Below, in pieces: positions 15,850 to 22,280 of a stretch of 64,000 nucleotides of DNA. Every line of letters begins with the position of its first letter. Position 1 is the first letter of the stretch. The DNA comes from a virus. The translations under genes were made by a program, and so were the position numbers. The notes under the pieces were generated by a model. The model was not told the DNA's origin and ran no database searches. It worked only from the letters and a program-made list of their open reading frames with translations. The stretch lies in IMG/VR virus record IMGVR_UViG_3300015263_000599, positions 1 to 64,000 of that record. One strand, 5' to 3'.

Positions 15850-16431
15850 TTAATAGAGGTTGTCCAAGCCCAGATCGGTTTCGAAACCGCTGGTGTCTTC
15901 GTCTTGTTTGGAAGGTTCTCGCTCAGGTTCCCAGTGCGTAGTACGCACGGTTCTGGCGATAGCGTCATCAAGGCCCGGAATCTCAGATGGATCAAGTCCA
16001 GCCGTTCTCATGCTGATCTCGGCGTGCAGCTTGTCGATCTGCTTGCGTAACATATGGCCCATCGACTGAGCATTGTCGTGGTTCTTATCCCACGCACGAA
16101 GATGCTGCTTGAGTCGATTGACGATGTACTTGGCCTCAATGACTTCATCTTTGAGGGCCGTGACGACGGGATCGACCTTCGCTTTGGCTTCCGCCAGTGC
16201 AACAGCCGCACCATCCTCTTTGGCCTCAATGAATCGCTCATTGTAGAGCTTCTCGTACATAGTCTCTTTGTTCTGTAAGTTTCGCTCGGCGAGAGAAAGA
16301 AAGGCACCAAAATAGTCGTAATAGCCCCCTTCTTTCTGAATGTATTCATTCAGGGTTGTCTCGTCGAATCGAAGGTTATTGGGGTCCACGTCAACAACGT
16401 GTCCTCCAAATTCAAGTTTCTCAACACCCAT
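15850..16431 (-). CDS. UvsY-like recombination mediator (tentative)
   Basis: A 193-residue, mostly helical protein. The central part (YEKLYNERFIEAKEDG, then VIEAKYIVNRLKQHLRAWDK) has the feel of T4 UvsY, a hexameric mediator that loads UvsX onto gp32-coated ssDNA: a short Tyr-rich helix, a lysine-bearing helix and a helix ending in a W-D-K-N segment. The C-terminal 50 residues are acidic and probably disordered. Its position directly downstream of the replicative helicase supports a replication or recombination role. The assignment rests on size, composition and context. Confidence 0.45.
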   Translation of the reverse strand: MGVEKLEFGGHVVDVDPNNLRFDETTLNEYIQKEGGYYDYFGAFLSLAERNLQNKETMYEKLYNERFIEAKEDGAAVALAEAKAKVDPVVTALKDEVIEAKYIVNRLKQHLRAWDKNHDNAQSMGHMLRKQIDKLHAEISMRTAGLDPSEIPGLDDAIARTVRTTHWEPEREPSKQDEDTSGFETDLGLDNLY

Positions 16432-16476
16432 GATTCTCTCCCTGTTGTGGTCTAAGTGGTTGCTTGATTATCGGCA

Positions 16477-18018
16477 CTACTGGTCGTCTTCTGAAGGTTG
16501 AAACCGTGCTTTCGCAGCTTCTTTGGCGTTGTCAACCGCCGCCTCTTCCCAAGCGTCCTTGCCGGTGTAGTTGTGGATCGCATCGATCTCTACCTCGTCG
16601 TTTACACGCTCCTTATGAGAGTTTCGCATCGAGAGGTAGGTGTCCTTTGCAATTTGAGTAATTCTGAGATTTTCTTTGTCAAAACGCAAGAAGATCTGAT
16701 ATCGACTCTTGCCGTCACGTTGCTTAATAACGTAGGCACGACCCAAACCAAGCTCCTTCTCAATGTCGTTTTGGTTTAAGGAGATACATCCGTCGAGCGG
16801 ACGAATCTGGCCGAACGAGTCAGCGAGATTGTTGTCGTCGATGCGGTTCTTGTCGTTCTTTTGCTCTTCTTTTGAGCCACGGTTGGGCTGCATGGCGGTG
16901 GCAAGGAACACTTGCTCTTCGGTCGCCATGCCTCTCAGATCACGCACAATGCGTTCTCTGGACTCATAAGTCTTGAGGCCGGGGATGTCCTGCATTTCGC
17001 CCACATAGTCCACGATCACGAAGTCGGGATCGAAGCCATGGAAACGCAACTGGGACAGGTATGCACGGATGGTGTTCACAGATGCCGTACCGGCTGCGAA
17101 CTGCTTGATCACCAGCGGCATCGCACATTCTCTGTCGATGCCTTCCAACGTATCCAGCTTGTCGAAGATCTCTTCTTTGTGCGAATACAACATTTGGATT
17201 GGGAAACCAGTGAGGATGGCGTCCATACGATCCGCCACCTTCCGCTCGGCCAGTTCCAACGTGATGTAGACGCCCTTCTTGCCTCTCAGAAGGTTGGTGG
17301 CCGTGATGCAAGCCAACATGACTGACTTGCCGACACCGGAGCCAGCCACGATGGAGATCATTTCGCCACGCAGATAGCCGCCGCCGTTGATCTCTAAGTC
17401 GATACCATCGAGACCTGTGATGAAGCGATCTTGGTTCTCGCCCTCTTCCAACATCTCGGCATAGCGATCCCGAATGGATTGGAAGTAGTTGGTGCCCAAA
17501 TCGTAGTTGGCGGTGGTGGTGACAACCTTCTCAATCTCATCATAGATCTTCTGCCAGTTCTGCTCACTCTCGGGGTTGTCATCCAAGAGCTTCAGACCTT
17601 CGTGGAAGGCTTTGCGGAACGCCTGCATCTTGGCGAAGTAGGCGATCTTGTCCATGAGATATTCACGAGCATCGAGCCCCGGCTGGAAGTAGTCGTACAC
17701 GACGTTGACTTCGCCGAGATAGAATGCCAGTGATTTGTCATCCTTGGAATCGTTCTTGATCTCTTGAACGATGAAGTCCTTCTTCGGCAGCAGCCGATAC
17801 TTGCGGAAGAACTGGAACGCAATAGAGCACATCTTCTGGTGTGCTTTGTTGGTGAAGTAAGCAGGCTTCACCAGATCGACCGACTGAAGCATGAATTGCC
17901 TGTCGGCCACCAGCAACGCAATGATATGTCGCTGAAACTCTTCATCCCACTTGTATCGTGCATCCAGTTCGGAATCTGGGTCTGCAAGAGTGGGGTCATT
18001 CAAAAACGGGTCATCCAT
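16477..18018 (-). CDS. dnaB: Replicative DNA helicase (DnaB/gp41-like)
   Basis: A 513-residue RecA-fold hexameric helicase. The N-terminal helical domain starts at about residue 25. Walker A VAGSGVGKSVMLACITATN is near residue 222, then GVYITLELAERKVADRMDAI, Walker B DFVIVDYVGEMQ, and the late motif ADSFGQIRPLDGCISLNQND. It unwinds the fork 5'-3' and normally recruits primase; no primase gene is in this window. Length and motif order fit DnaB and T4 gp41. An upstream motif at 18078-18092 is shared with other minus-strand replication genes. Confidence 0.92.
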   Translation of the reverse strand: MDDPFLNDPTLADPDSELDARYKWDEEFQRHIIALLVADRQFMLQSVDLVKPAYFTNKAHQKMCSIAFQFFRKYRLLPKKDFIVQEIKNDSKDDKSLAFYLGEVNVVYDYFQPGLDAREYLMDKIAYFAKMQAFRKAFHEGLKLLDDNPESEQNWQKIYDEIEKVVTTTANYDLGTNYFQSIRDRYAEMLEEGENQDRFITGLDGIDLEINGGGYLRGEMISIVAGSGVGKSVMLACITATNLLRGKKGVYITLELAERKVADRMDAILTGFPIQMLYSHKEEIFDKLDTLEGIDRECAMPLVIKQFAAGTASVNTIRAYLSQLRFHGFDPDFVIVDYVGEMQDIPGLKTYESRERIVRDLRGMATEEQVFLATAMQPNRGSKEEQKNDKNRIDDNNLADSFGQIRPLDGCISLNQNDIEKELGLGRAYVIKQRDGKSRYQIFLRFDKENLRITQIAKDTYLSMRNSHKERVNDEVEIDAIHNYTGKDAWEEAAVDNAKEAAKARFQPSEDDQ

Positions 18019-18077
18019 TCTGTGCCTCTCTCTGGTATTTCTTATCTAACCTTATGATCCCGCCTTTGTACCAGAAA

Positions 18078-18092
18078 CTTTAAGATGCGCCC
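18078..18092 (-). promoter_or_regulatory. Phage promoter motif upstream of dnaB
   Basis: On the minus strand GGGCGCATCTTAAAG lies about 60 nt before the helicase start. The GGCGCAT and CTTAAAG elements recur upstream of the HNH, RuvC-Nop and polymerase genes and on the plus strand at 24184. Promoter function is inferred from recurrence. Confidence 0.5.
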
Positions 18093-18095
18093 ATC

Positions 18096-18722
18096 TCAAT
18101 CTTTGAAGAACCGGCTCTTAATCTTCCGAAGCTTCTTATGAAGCTCCTCGCAGGGTGTAACCCCTTGATCACCAAGGTATTCTGAGTCCGCCGAAATGTA
18201 GGCGTGACACTCATCTTTAAGAACCTCTTCGCAATACTTCTTGCTTCTTAACCAATCTTCCACTTCGGACAAATCCCATTCGTCCAAAGCTGCATCCACC
18301 GCCGCTCTGTACTTTGGGATCGTGTAGTACAGGCCGTGACAGATCTCGTGATCGATGGCTTCTTCATTTCCGACACCTGTGCCAATCACATAGAACTTAT
18401 CGGTGCGGTAACGGAAGAGTTCGATGATCTCTTCCTCGGCTTCTGTGAGTGGATCGAAGAGACCTTGGATGAATGGCTTAAGCACCCAGTCGGGTATGTT
18501 GAAGCCGCCCCAGTCATGTTCATAGGTGTTTCCGCCGTGCTTCTGGGCGTACCAACTTTTGTACTGACCGATTGTGAATATCTTCCCCCGATACTCTGGG
18601 CCTTCATAATGCTCCTGAAACCTCATGAAAGCCAACGATACAGTGCGACCACAGACGTATTCGAGATGTGTGATGTGGTCTGTGATTTGATGCACATCTT
18701 TGAGTCCAGTCTCAGTCGTCAT
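18096..18722 (-). CDS. HExxH-motif protein, possible metalloprotease
   Basis: About 208 residues from ATG 18722, overlapping the end of the Nudix gene by 11 nt. The segment GNEEAIDHEICHGLYYTIPK contains HEICH, the zinc-protease signature HExxH, inside a predicted helix. An acidic residue for a third ligand could come from DLSEVEDWLRS or DECHAYIS downstream. The N-terminus has conserved-looking aromatic stretches (DWGGFNIPDWVLKPF). It is probably a metal-dependent hydrolase. The gene context (Nudix, helicase) gives no target. Confidence 0.55.
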   Translation of the reverse strand: MTTETGLKDVHQITDHITHLEYVCGRTVSLAFMRFQEHYEGPEYRGKIFTIGQYKSWYAQKHGGNTYEHDWGGFNIPDWVLKPFIQGLFDPLTEAEEEIIELFRYRTDKFYVIGTGVGNEEAIDHEICHGLYYTIPKYRAAVDAALDEWDLSEVEDWLRSKKYCEEVLKDECHAYISADSEYLGDQGVTPCEELHKKLRKIKSRFFKD

Positions 18723-19206
18723 TGGTTGTTCCTTGGAGTGTGGGCACCGCAATTTTGATGGTGTGGAGAGCACCCTTGCTGCTTTTGTAGGTGTCTCCCA
18801 TAACCCACCCACTGACACCACATCGCATCAGCGGCACAATGACACGAAGATTGGGAATGAGCCTGTGATCGGCTTCCAACTTCGTCCACTTGGCCCAGAA
18901 GATCTCTTGTGTTTCTTCTTCCCGAGGACTGGGCTCGTCGGTGAAACCAACGACAGCCTTACAACAGAAGATGCGTGTCGGGCCATCCTGAAGAACGCCC
19001 ATGACCCGGATTGGGACAAGCGGATCGTACCCAGCCTCTTCCATGAGTTCACGGGTGGCAGCTTGCTCGGGAGATTCGCCTTCCTCGACCTTGCCTCCGG
19101 GGAGATTCAGCTTCCCCTTCTGCCATTCGGGTTTGTCTTTTAAGACAACGAGTGCTTGGTCGTCTGCATTGCCACGCTGGCACCAGATGATCACATAGTC
19201 TGCCAC
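18712..19206 (-). CDS. Nudix hydrolase
   Basis: A 164-residue protein with a full Nudix box GGKVEEGESPEQAATRELME followed by EAG near residues 37-59, matching G-x5-E-x7-R-E-U-x-E-E-x-G-U. It is preceded by LNLPGG, typical of the fold. These enzymes hydrolyse nucleoside diphosphates linked to another moiety (8-oxo-dGTP, ADP-ribose, NADH, dinucleoside polyphosphates). The specificity is not readable. Other NAD/ADP-ribose-related genes occur in the window (CinA/PncC at 44.4 kb, ADP-ribosylglycohydrolase at 56 kb). Confidence 0.9.
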   Translation of the reverse strand: MADYVIIWCQRGNADDQALVVLKDKPEWQKGKLNLPGGKVEEGESPEQAATRELMEEAGYDPLVPIRVMGVLQDGPTRIFCCKAVVGFTDEPSPREEETQEIFWAKWTKLEADHRLIPNLRVIVPLMRCGVSGWVMGDTYKSSKGALHTIKIAVPTLQGTTNDD

Positions 19207-19275
19207 AACTTGTCCCTCCTTGGACGTGGTTCATTGTGTCATTGTATCTTAAGATACAGTTGTGACAACCACAAC

Positions 19276-19830
19276 TCATAGGTTTTGTTGACGACGCAAA
19301 ACCTCATCAATGGTGAGGTCTTTTTTGTGTCGGTTGTGATTACCGCACAGAATCACCCGGTTGCTGGGATCGTCAATGCCGCCTTTCGACTTTGCGACAA
19401 CATGATCGAACTCTATGTCTGGGGAACACTGAACGTCTTCCACATGACGCTTCAAACGACAGATGAAACCTTCCAAAAGTCCGATCTCGACGACCGGCCC
19501 AATCAGCTTGGGGTTCTTTCGATAGTTGACCCATGCCAGACAAACGATGTCCTCATGGATATCTTCCAGATAGTCTGCCTGCACCCACTCGCCGCTGACA
19601 TCTCGTACCAGTGTGTTGTAGAACCCCTTGTTATCGAGATACTGCTGCCGCACTTGAGATGTCAAGTAATTGCGATTGTTGCGGATCATCCACCAGTTGT
19701 CGCTCGACAATCCATTCTTTGCCTTGGCGATTTTGATTCGCTCGAATTGATGACCCTCTTCCATCAGCATTCTCACGTTTTCTCTTACCCTGTGAATCGC
19801 CACATACAGGGGCACTTCTGTAACTTTCAT
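19276..19830 (-). CDS. HNH endonuclease
   Basis: A 184-residue protein. The C-terminal HNH core is IEFDHVVAKSKGGIDDPSNR followed by VILCGNHNRHKKDLT: the D-H pair, Asn and final His are present, with only one cysteine of the usual zinc pair (CSPD upstream could add one). The N-terminal 110 residues are helical and basic, probably DNA-binding. It has a ribosome-binding site AGGAGGAAACC. It lies directly downstream of the RuvC-Nop gene but has its own copy of the GGCGCATTTT motif. It may be a free-standing homing endonuclease or an accessory of the neighbouring system. Confidence 0.82.
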   Translation of the reverse strand: MKVTEVPLYVAIHRVRENVRMLMEEGHQFERIKIAKAKNGLSSDNWWMIRNNRNYLTSQVRQQYLDNKGFYNTLVRDVSGEWVQADYLEDIHEDIVCLAWVNYRKNPKLIGPVVEIGLLEGFICRLKRHVEDVQCSPDIEFDHVVAKSKGGIDDPSNRVILCGNHNRHKKDLTIDEVLRRQQNL

Positions 19831-19870
19831 GGTTTCCTCCTGTCAGAATCCAAGGATGATAGTCAAGAAG

Positions 19871-19884
19871 TAAAAATGCGCCAA
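19871..19884 (-). promoter_or_regulatory. Phage promoter motif upstream of HNH gene
   Basis: On the minus strand TTGGCGCATTTTTA, followed by CTTCTTGACTATCATCC and the ribosome-binding site of the HNH gene. It is one of five or six copies in the 18-24 kb interval. Confidence 0.5.
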
Positions 19885-19903
19885 CCTTGATCTTAAAGAA
19901 AAG

Positions 19904-19927
19904 AGCCCGGCCATTACTGACCGGGCT
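19904..19927 (-). terminator. Terminator of the RuvC-Nop (tas-like) gene
   Basis: A 7-bp stem AGCCCGG / CCGGGCT with a 10-nt loop lies 33 nt after the stop at 19960 and is followed on the minus strand by CTTTTCTTT. Confidence 0.7.
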
Positions 19928-19959
19928 GCAAGTTGGTTTTGACCTTTCGGTAGCCTTGG

Positions 19960-20970
19960 CTATGCTGCTTCTGAGTTGTGTCCGGGATAATCTGTTGGTG
20001 GGAGAATCTCGGTTGTGTGACCCCCATGAGACAGTGCCCATGGTTGAGGCGTTGGAAGGCCCTCAGCCTCTCTCCACTTCTTCCAGAAGTGGTGGAGGAA
20101 AATCTTCCCTGCCTTGCGTCTCGCTCTCCGTTCTGCATGATACAGAGATTGAACACGCCGCTCAGATTTGTTTTTCTTGGCATCCTCTTCCATCTGCGTG
20201 AGAGATTTCGCCTTCTCTTCATCATAGATGTCACGATAGACAGGCGAGCGATGCTTGATGAACTGATCTGGGATCAACTCACAAACCAGTGTCTTCAATT
20301 TGCAATTCCAATTCGAAGCCTGCCCCTTCTGGCGACGAACGCACTTGCCGCCCTTGACATGCACGCCGCAATAGGCATACAAATCCGACACATTGTCGAA
20401 ACGGCTGATGTCGTTGACGTAAGAAATCAGACCCGCAGCGAGTGCAGGCCCCAAGCCCTTGACATGACTCATGAACTCAGTCCATACTTTGTAGTTCTTG
20501 AGTTCTTTCTTCATCTTGTTGAGAAGGGTCGTTTTTGCCTTCTCCAAAATCTCAAGATATTCCTGATTGTCCTCGTCCTCAGACGACCATTGACGGTTTT
20601 TGACAGCGGTAATCTCTTTGGTCAACTGGTGGTAGTTCGTCTGCAATTGTCGAAGTTTTGAATCCGATTTCATAGGACGAAACTTCTGAGGCGACTGTTG
20701 GTAGAGATCATAAATGATGATGGCATCATTGTCGTCTGTCTTCGGGTAAGCATACTTATCCCGATATTCAGCAGTGGCGTTGGGGGAACATCTCAAAACA
20801 TCGATCCCCTCTTCCAAAAAAGGTTTCGCCTTTTTATTTGGAATGTTCTCTGCCACGATCACCATTCCCTCTTGGGGCTTTGGCATCTTGTGCGTCATCT
20901 TCTTCCCATCCCAGACGGAAAGCTTCTCTTCGGTATGGCTCCAGTCAACTGCGTAGATCTTGGTGATCAT
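19960..20970 (-). CDS. IS110-superfamily RuvC-Nop protein, candidate TasR of a TIGR-Tas system
   Basis: A 336-residue protein with two domains. Residues 1-90 form a RuvC-like DEDD domain: YAVDWS (D9), VIVAENIP (E41) and YPKTDDNDAIIIYDL (D79, D82), matching the KTDxxDA signature of IS110 enzymes. A coiled-coil insertion spans about 100-165. Residues 168-232 form the HhH/Nop-type domain HVKGLGPALAAGLISYVNDI, then SRFDNVSDLYAYCGVH. The corresponding segment GGKCVRRQKGQASNWNCK shows no obvious counterpart of the catalytic serine of IS110 transposases. The C-terminus is basic. The gene is preceded by a dual-spacer repeat array (21068-21481), the context of Tas nucleases, which are relatives of IS110 and box C/D Nop proteins. 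RNA-guided DNA cleavage is therefore the best inference; a domesticated IS110 transposase is the alternative. Confidence 0.8.
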   Translation of the reverse strand: MITKIYAVDWSHTEEKLSVWDGKKMTHKMPKPQEGMVIVAENIPNKKAKPFLEEGIDVLRCSPNATAEYRDKYAYPKTDDNDAIIIYDLYQQSPQKFRPMKSDSKLRQLQTNYHQLTKEITAVKNRQWSSEDEDNQEYLEILEKAKTTLLNKMKKELKNYKVWTEFMSHVKGLGPALAAGLISYVNDISRFDNVSDLYAYCGVHVKGGKCVRRQKGQASNWNCKLKTLVCELIPDQFIKHRSPVYRDIYDEEKAKSLTQMEEDAKKNKSERRVQSLYHAERRARRKAGKIFLHHFWKKWREAEGLPTPQPWALSHGGHTTEILPPTDYPGHNSEAA

Positions 20971-21011
20971 CGTTTCTTCCTTGAAAAGAGTAATTTAAGA
21001 TGAGCACAATA

Positions 21012-21034
21012 CTTTAAGACACAAAATGCGCCAA
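21012..21034 (-). promoter_or_regulatory. Phage promoter motif upstream of the tas-like gene
   Basis: On the minus strand TTGGCGCATTTT, then GTGTCTTAAAG, about 45 nt before the start at 20970. It is the best-preserved copy of the recurrent motif and lies between the array terminator and the protein gene. Confidence 0.55.
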
Positions 21035-21050
21035 GGCCAAAATTAAAGAA

Positions 21051-21070
21051 CCCAGACCAACAGGTCTGGG
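21051..21070 (-). terminator. Terminator at the end of the repeat array
   Basis: A perfect 8-bp stem CCCAGACC / GGTCTGGG with a 4-nt loop is followed on the minus strand by TTCTTTAATTTT. Its first arm overlaps the last edge repeat, so array transcription would stop here, before the promoter motif of the protein gene. Confidence 0.7.
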
Positions 21071-21481
21071 TTCGCACAATTGCCATGGCTTTTCAGCAAG
21101 ACCTGAAATGGCTCACACGCCTGATATGGCCTTTCGGCAAGAACTGGAATGGTTCACACGCCTGATATGGCCTTTCGGCAAATGGAATGTGGTTCGCACC
21201 CCGGTCGGGATCTTTCGAAAACGTATGTATTGGCTCGCAGTAAGTAGATGGCATCTCTGCACGCTCGGAGTGGCTCACATCGAAGCAGTGGTCTTTCGAC
21301 AACATGCAGGTGGTTCACACGTTTGCTCTGGTCTTTCGACAAAGCAAAGCTGGTTCGCATAAAAAAGATGGCCTCTCGGCATATGGTAGTTGGCTCACAC
21401 GTCGTGGGTGGCTTTTCAGCAAAACTACATTGGTTCACAAATGAGGAGTGGCTTTTCAGCATTGCTTCCCGTGGTTCGCCA
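21068..21481 (-). repeat. TIGR-like array: 11 edge repeats and 10 GNRA-hairpin loop repeats with dual spacers
   Basis: Period about 40 nt. Read on the minus strand, each unit is edge repeat GTGYGARCCA (10 nt), a 9-10-nt variable segment, loop repeat TGCYGAAARGCCA (13 nt) and an 8-nt variable segment. Loop repeats (plus coordinates) start at 21086, 21127, 21168, 21208, 21249, 21289, 21329, 21369, 21409 and 21449. Stems covary around a GNRA loop: GCC-GAAA-GGC, GCT-GAAA-AGC, GTC-GAAA-GAC, GCA-GAGA-TGC, GCC-GAGA-GGC. Variable segments after edge repeats, in transcript order: CGGGAAGCAA, ATGTAGTTT, ACTACCATA, GCTTTGCTT, CCTGCATGT, CTCCGAGCG, ATACATACGT, CATTCCATT, TTCCAGTTCT, TTTCAGGTCT. After loop repeats: CTCCTCAT, CCCACGAC, TCTTTTTT, GAGCAAAC, CTGCTTCG, TCTACTTA, CGACCGGG, TATCAGGC, TATCAGGC, TGGCAATT. 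Unit 21208 is the most degenerate. No ORF follows the periodicity. The layout fits tandem interspaced guide RNA arrays. Confidence 0.88.
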
Positions 21482-21482
21482 T

Positions 21483-21488
21483 CTTATA
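21483..21488 (-). promoter_or_regulatory. Candidate -10 element for the repeat array
   Basis: On the minus strand TATAAG (in GTTATTGTATAAGATGG) lies just before the first edge repeat and just after the terminator of the preceding gene. No good -35 hexamer is visible at the usual distance, so it may be read by a phage sigma factor or polymerase. Confidence 0.4.
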
Positions 21489-21507
21489 CAATAACTGAAA
21501 CAAAAAA

Positions 21508-21538
21508 GGAAGCCCGGTTCTTAATGAACCGGGCTTCC
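21508..21538 (-). terminator. Terminator separating the 21615 gene from the array
   Basis: A perfect 13-bp stem GGAAGCCCGGTTC / GAACCGGGCTTCC with a 5-nt loop is followed on the minus strand by TTTTTTGTTT. It makes the array a separate transcription unit. Confidence 0.85.
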
Positions 21539-21569
21539 AAGGGGCGACTTGACGCCGCTCTCCACCAGC

Positions 21570-21620
21570 TTCGCAATCAGTCGGTGTGTGGCCTTTCGGC
21601 ACCTCGGCGTTGGACTACGA
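21570..21620 (-). repeat. Degenerate isolated array unit
   Basis: A perfect loop repeat TGCCGAAAGGCCA (plus 21589-21601) is flanked on the minus strand by a 9-nt segment ACGCCGAGG preceded by CGTAGTCC, and downstream by a TTGCGAAGC resembling an edge repeat. It lies between the stop of the 21615 gene and its terminator, outside the main array. Confidence 0.6.
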
Positions 21621-22190
21621 AGCAACTCCAAGATAGTCATACTCGCTCAATGACACAAGGCCATGTCGAATCGCTTTCTCTCGGGTGATCTTCTTGCCGA
21701 GACTCTTACAGGCATTCCAGATGATTTGTTTTGCGTAAGTGAAGAACTTCGCATCCATCTGGACAGGTCTCAGCTTGTTGGGTCGATCTTCTTTGGGAAC
21801 ATGCTTCTTGACCAGTCGGTCGAGTAGTTGTTCTTGGAACTCGCCGAACTTCTGCCGATTGGCTCCGTGGCGGCGACGATCATCCCACAACTTTTGGAGC
21901 GAAAGTACGACTTTCTTAATGAATGGGTCTTTCGCATGTTTCTCAAGAGCTTCGAAGCAGGACTCGATGTAAGTCTGCCTCTTGTAGTATGACCCGGCTC
22001 GAATCAGGGCGATGCGAAGTTCTTGAACATCATCTTCGCCCAGTGGGTCTTTCGAAAAGTAGTTCTGTGCATTCTTCTTCTTCAATTGCCATGCAGCATA
22101 GTAGCACAAGTTGCCAAACTTTTCATCGAGGAGCTTGTATTCTGGTTCCGTGATCGGGAACTTGTTTACGATGGTTTCAAGGGTTTGCAA
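21615..22190 (-). CDS. Hypothetical helical protein, possibly sigma-factor-like
   Basis: A 191-residue, largely helical and basic protein. The N-terminal part (FGNLCYYAAWQLKKKN, then GEDDVQELRIALIRAGSYYK) faintly resembles sigma-70 region 2 as seen in phage late sigma factors such as T4 gp55. The C-terminus (DAKFFTYAKQIIWNACKSLG, then KKITREKAIRHGLVSLSEYD) could be a short helix-turn-helix. It lies between two orphan array units and is followed by a strong terminator. The sigma assignment is a guess; a core-binding region could not be confirmed by eye. Confidence 0.5.
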   Translation of the reverse strand: MQTLETIVNKFPITEPEYKLLDEKFGNLCYYAAWQLKKKNAQNYFSKDPLGEDDVQELRIALIRAGSYYKRQTYIESCFEALEKHAKDPFIKKVVLSLQKLWDDRRRHGANRQKFGEFQEQLLDRLVKKHVPKEDRPNKLRPVQMDAKFFTYAKQIIWNACKSLGKKITREKAIRHGLVSLSEYDYLGVAS

Positions 22191-22218
22191 CTATCCTCCT
22201 AAAATTTCTTTCATAGAA

Positions 22219-22280
22219 GGGATGGCTGGGCAACTAATGTTTTGGTCTTTCGACAGAAACTATCTGGCTCCAGCCATCCC
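22219..22280 (-). repeat. Orphan array unit enclosed in an 11-bp inverted repeat
   Basis: A perfect inverted repeat GGGATGGCTGG (22219-22229) / CCAGCCATCCC (22270-22280) encloses, on the minus strand, GGAGCCA (edge-like), GATAGTTTC, the loop repeat TGTCGAAAGACCA (plus 22243-22255), AAACATTAG, then TTGCCCAGCCA (edge-like). It directly abuts the polymerase stop codon at 22281, so the outer stem may also end polymerase mRNA. The loop repeat is identical to those of units 21289 and 21329. Confidence 0.65.

Noticed and set aside
19960-20970. Ordinary IS110 insertion sequence
   Set aside because: No element ends or target duplication visible, the gene has a phage promoter motif and terminator, and the flanking repeats are guide-like rather than a bridge-RNA fold. 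Kept as an alternative only.
21093-21462. Two minus-strand open frames across the repeat array (70 and 102 codons)
   Set aside because: Unit length varies from 39 to 42 nt so the frame does not track the repeats, and conservation is at RNA-stem level, not protein level.
21068-21481. CRISPR array
   Set aside because: Repeats are only 10 and 13 nt, alternate in two types and covary, and spacers are 8-10 nt. No cas genes are nearby.
21924-22055. Further loop-repeat copies (GGGTCTTTCG) inside gene 21615-22190
   Set aside because: They encode Lys-Asp-Pro in the reading frame and lack the complementary stem and edge repeats; coincidence.
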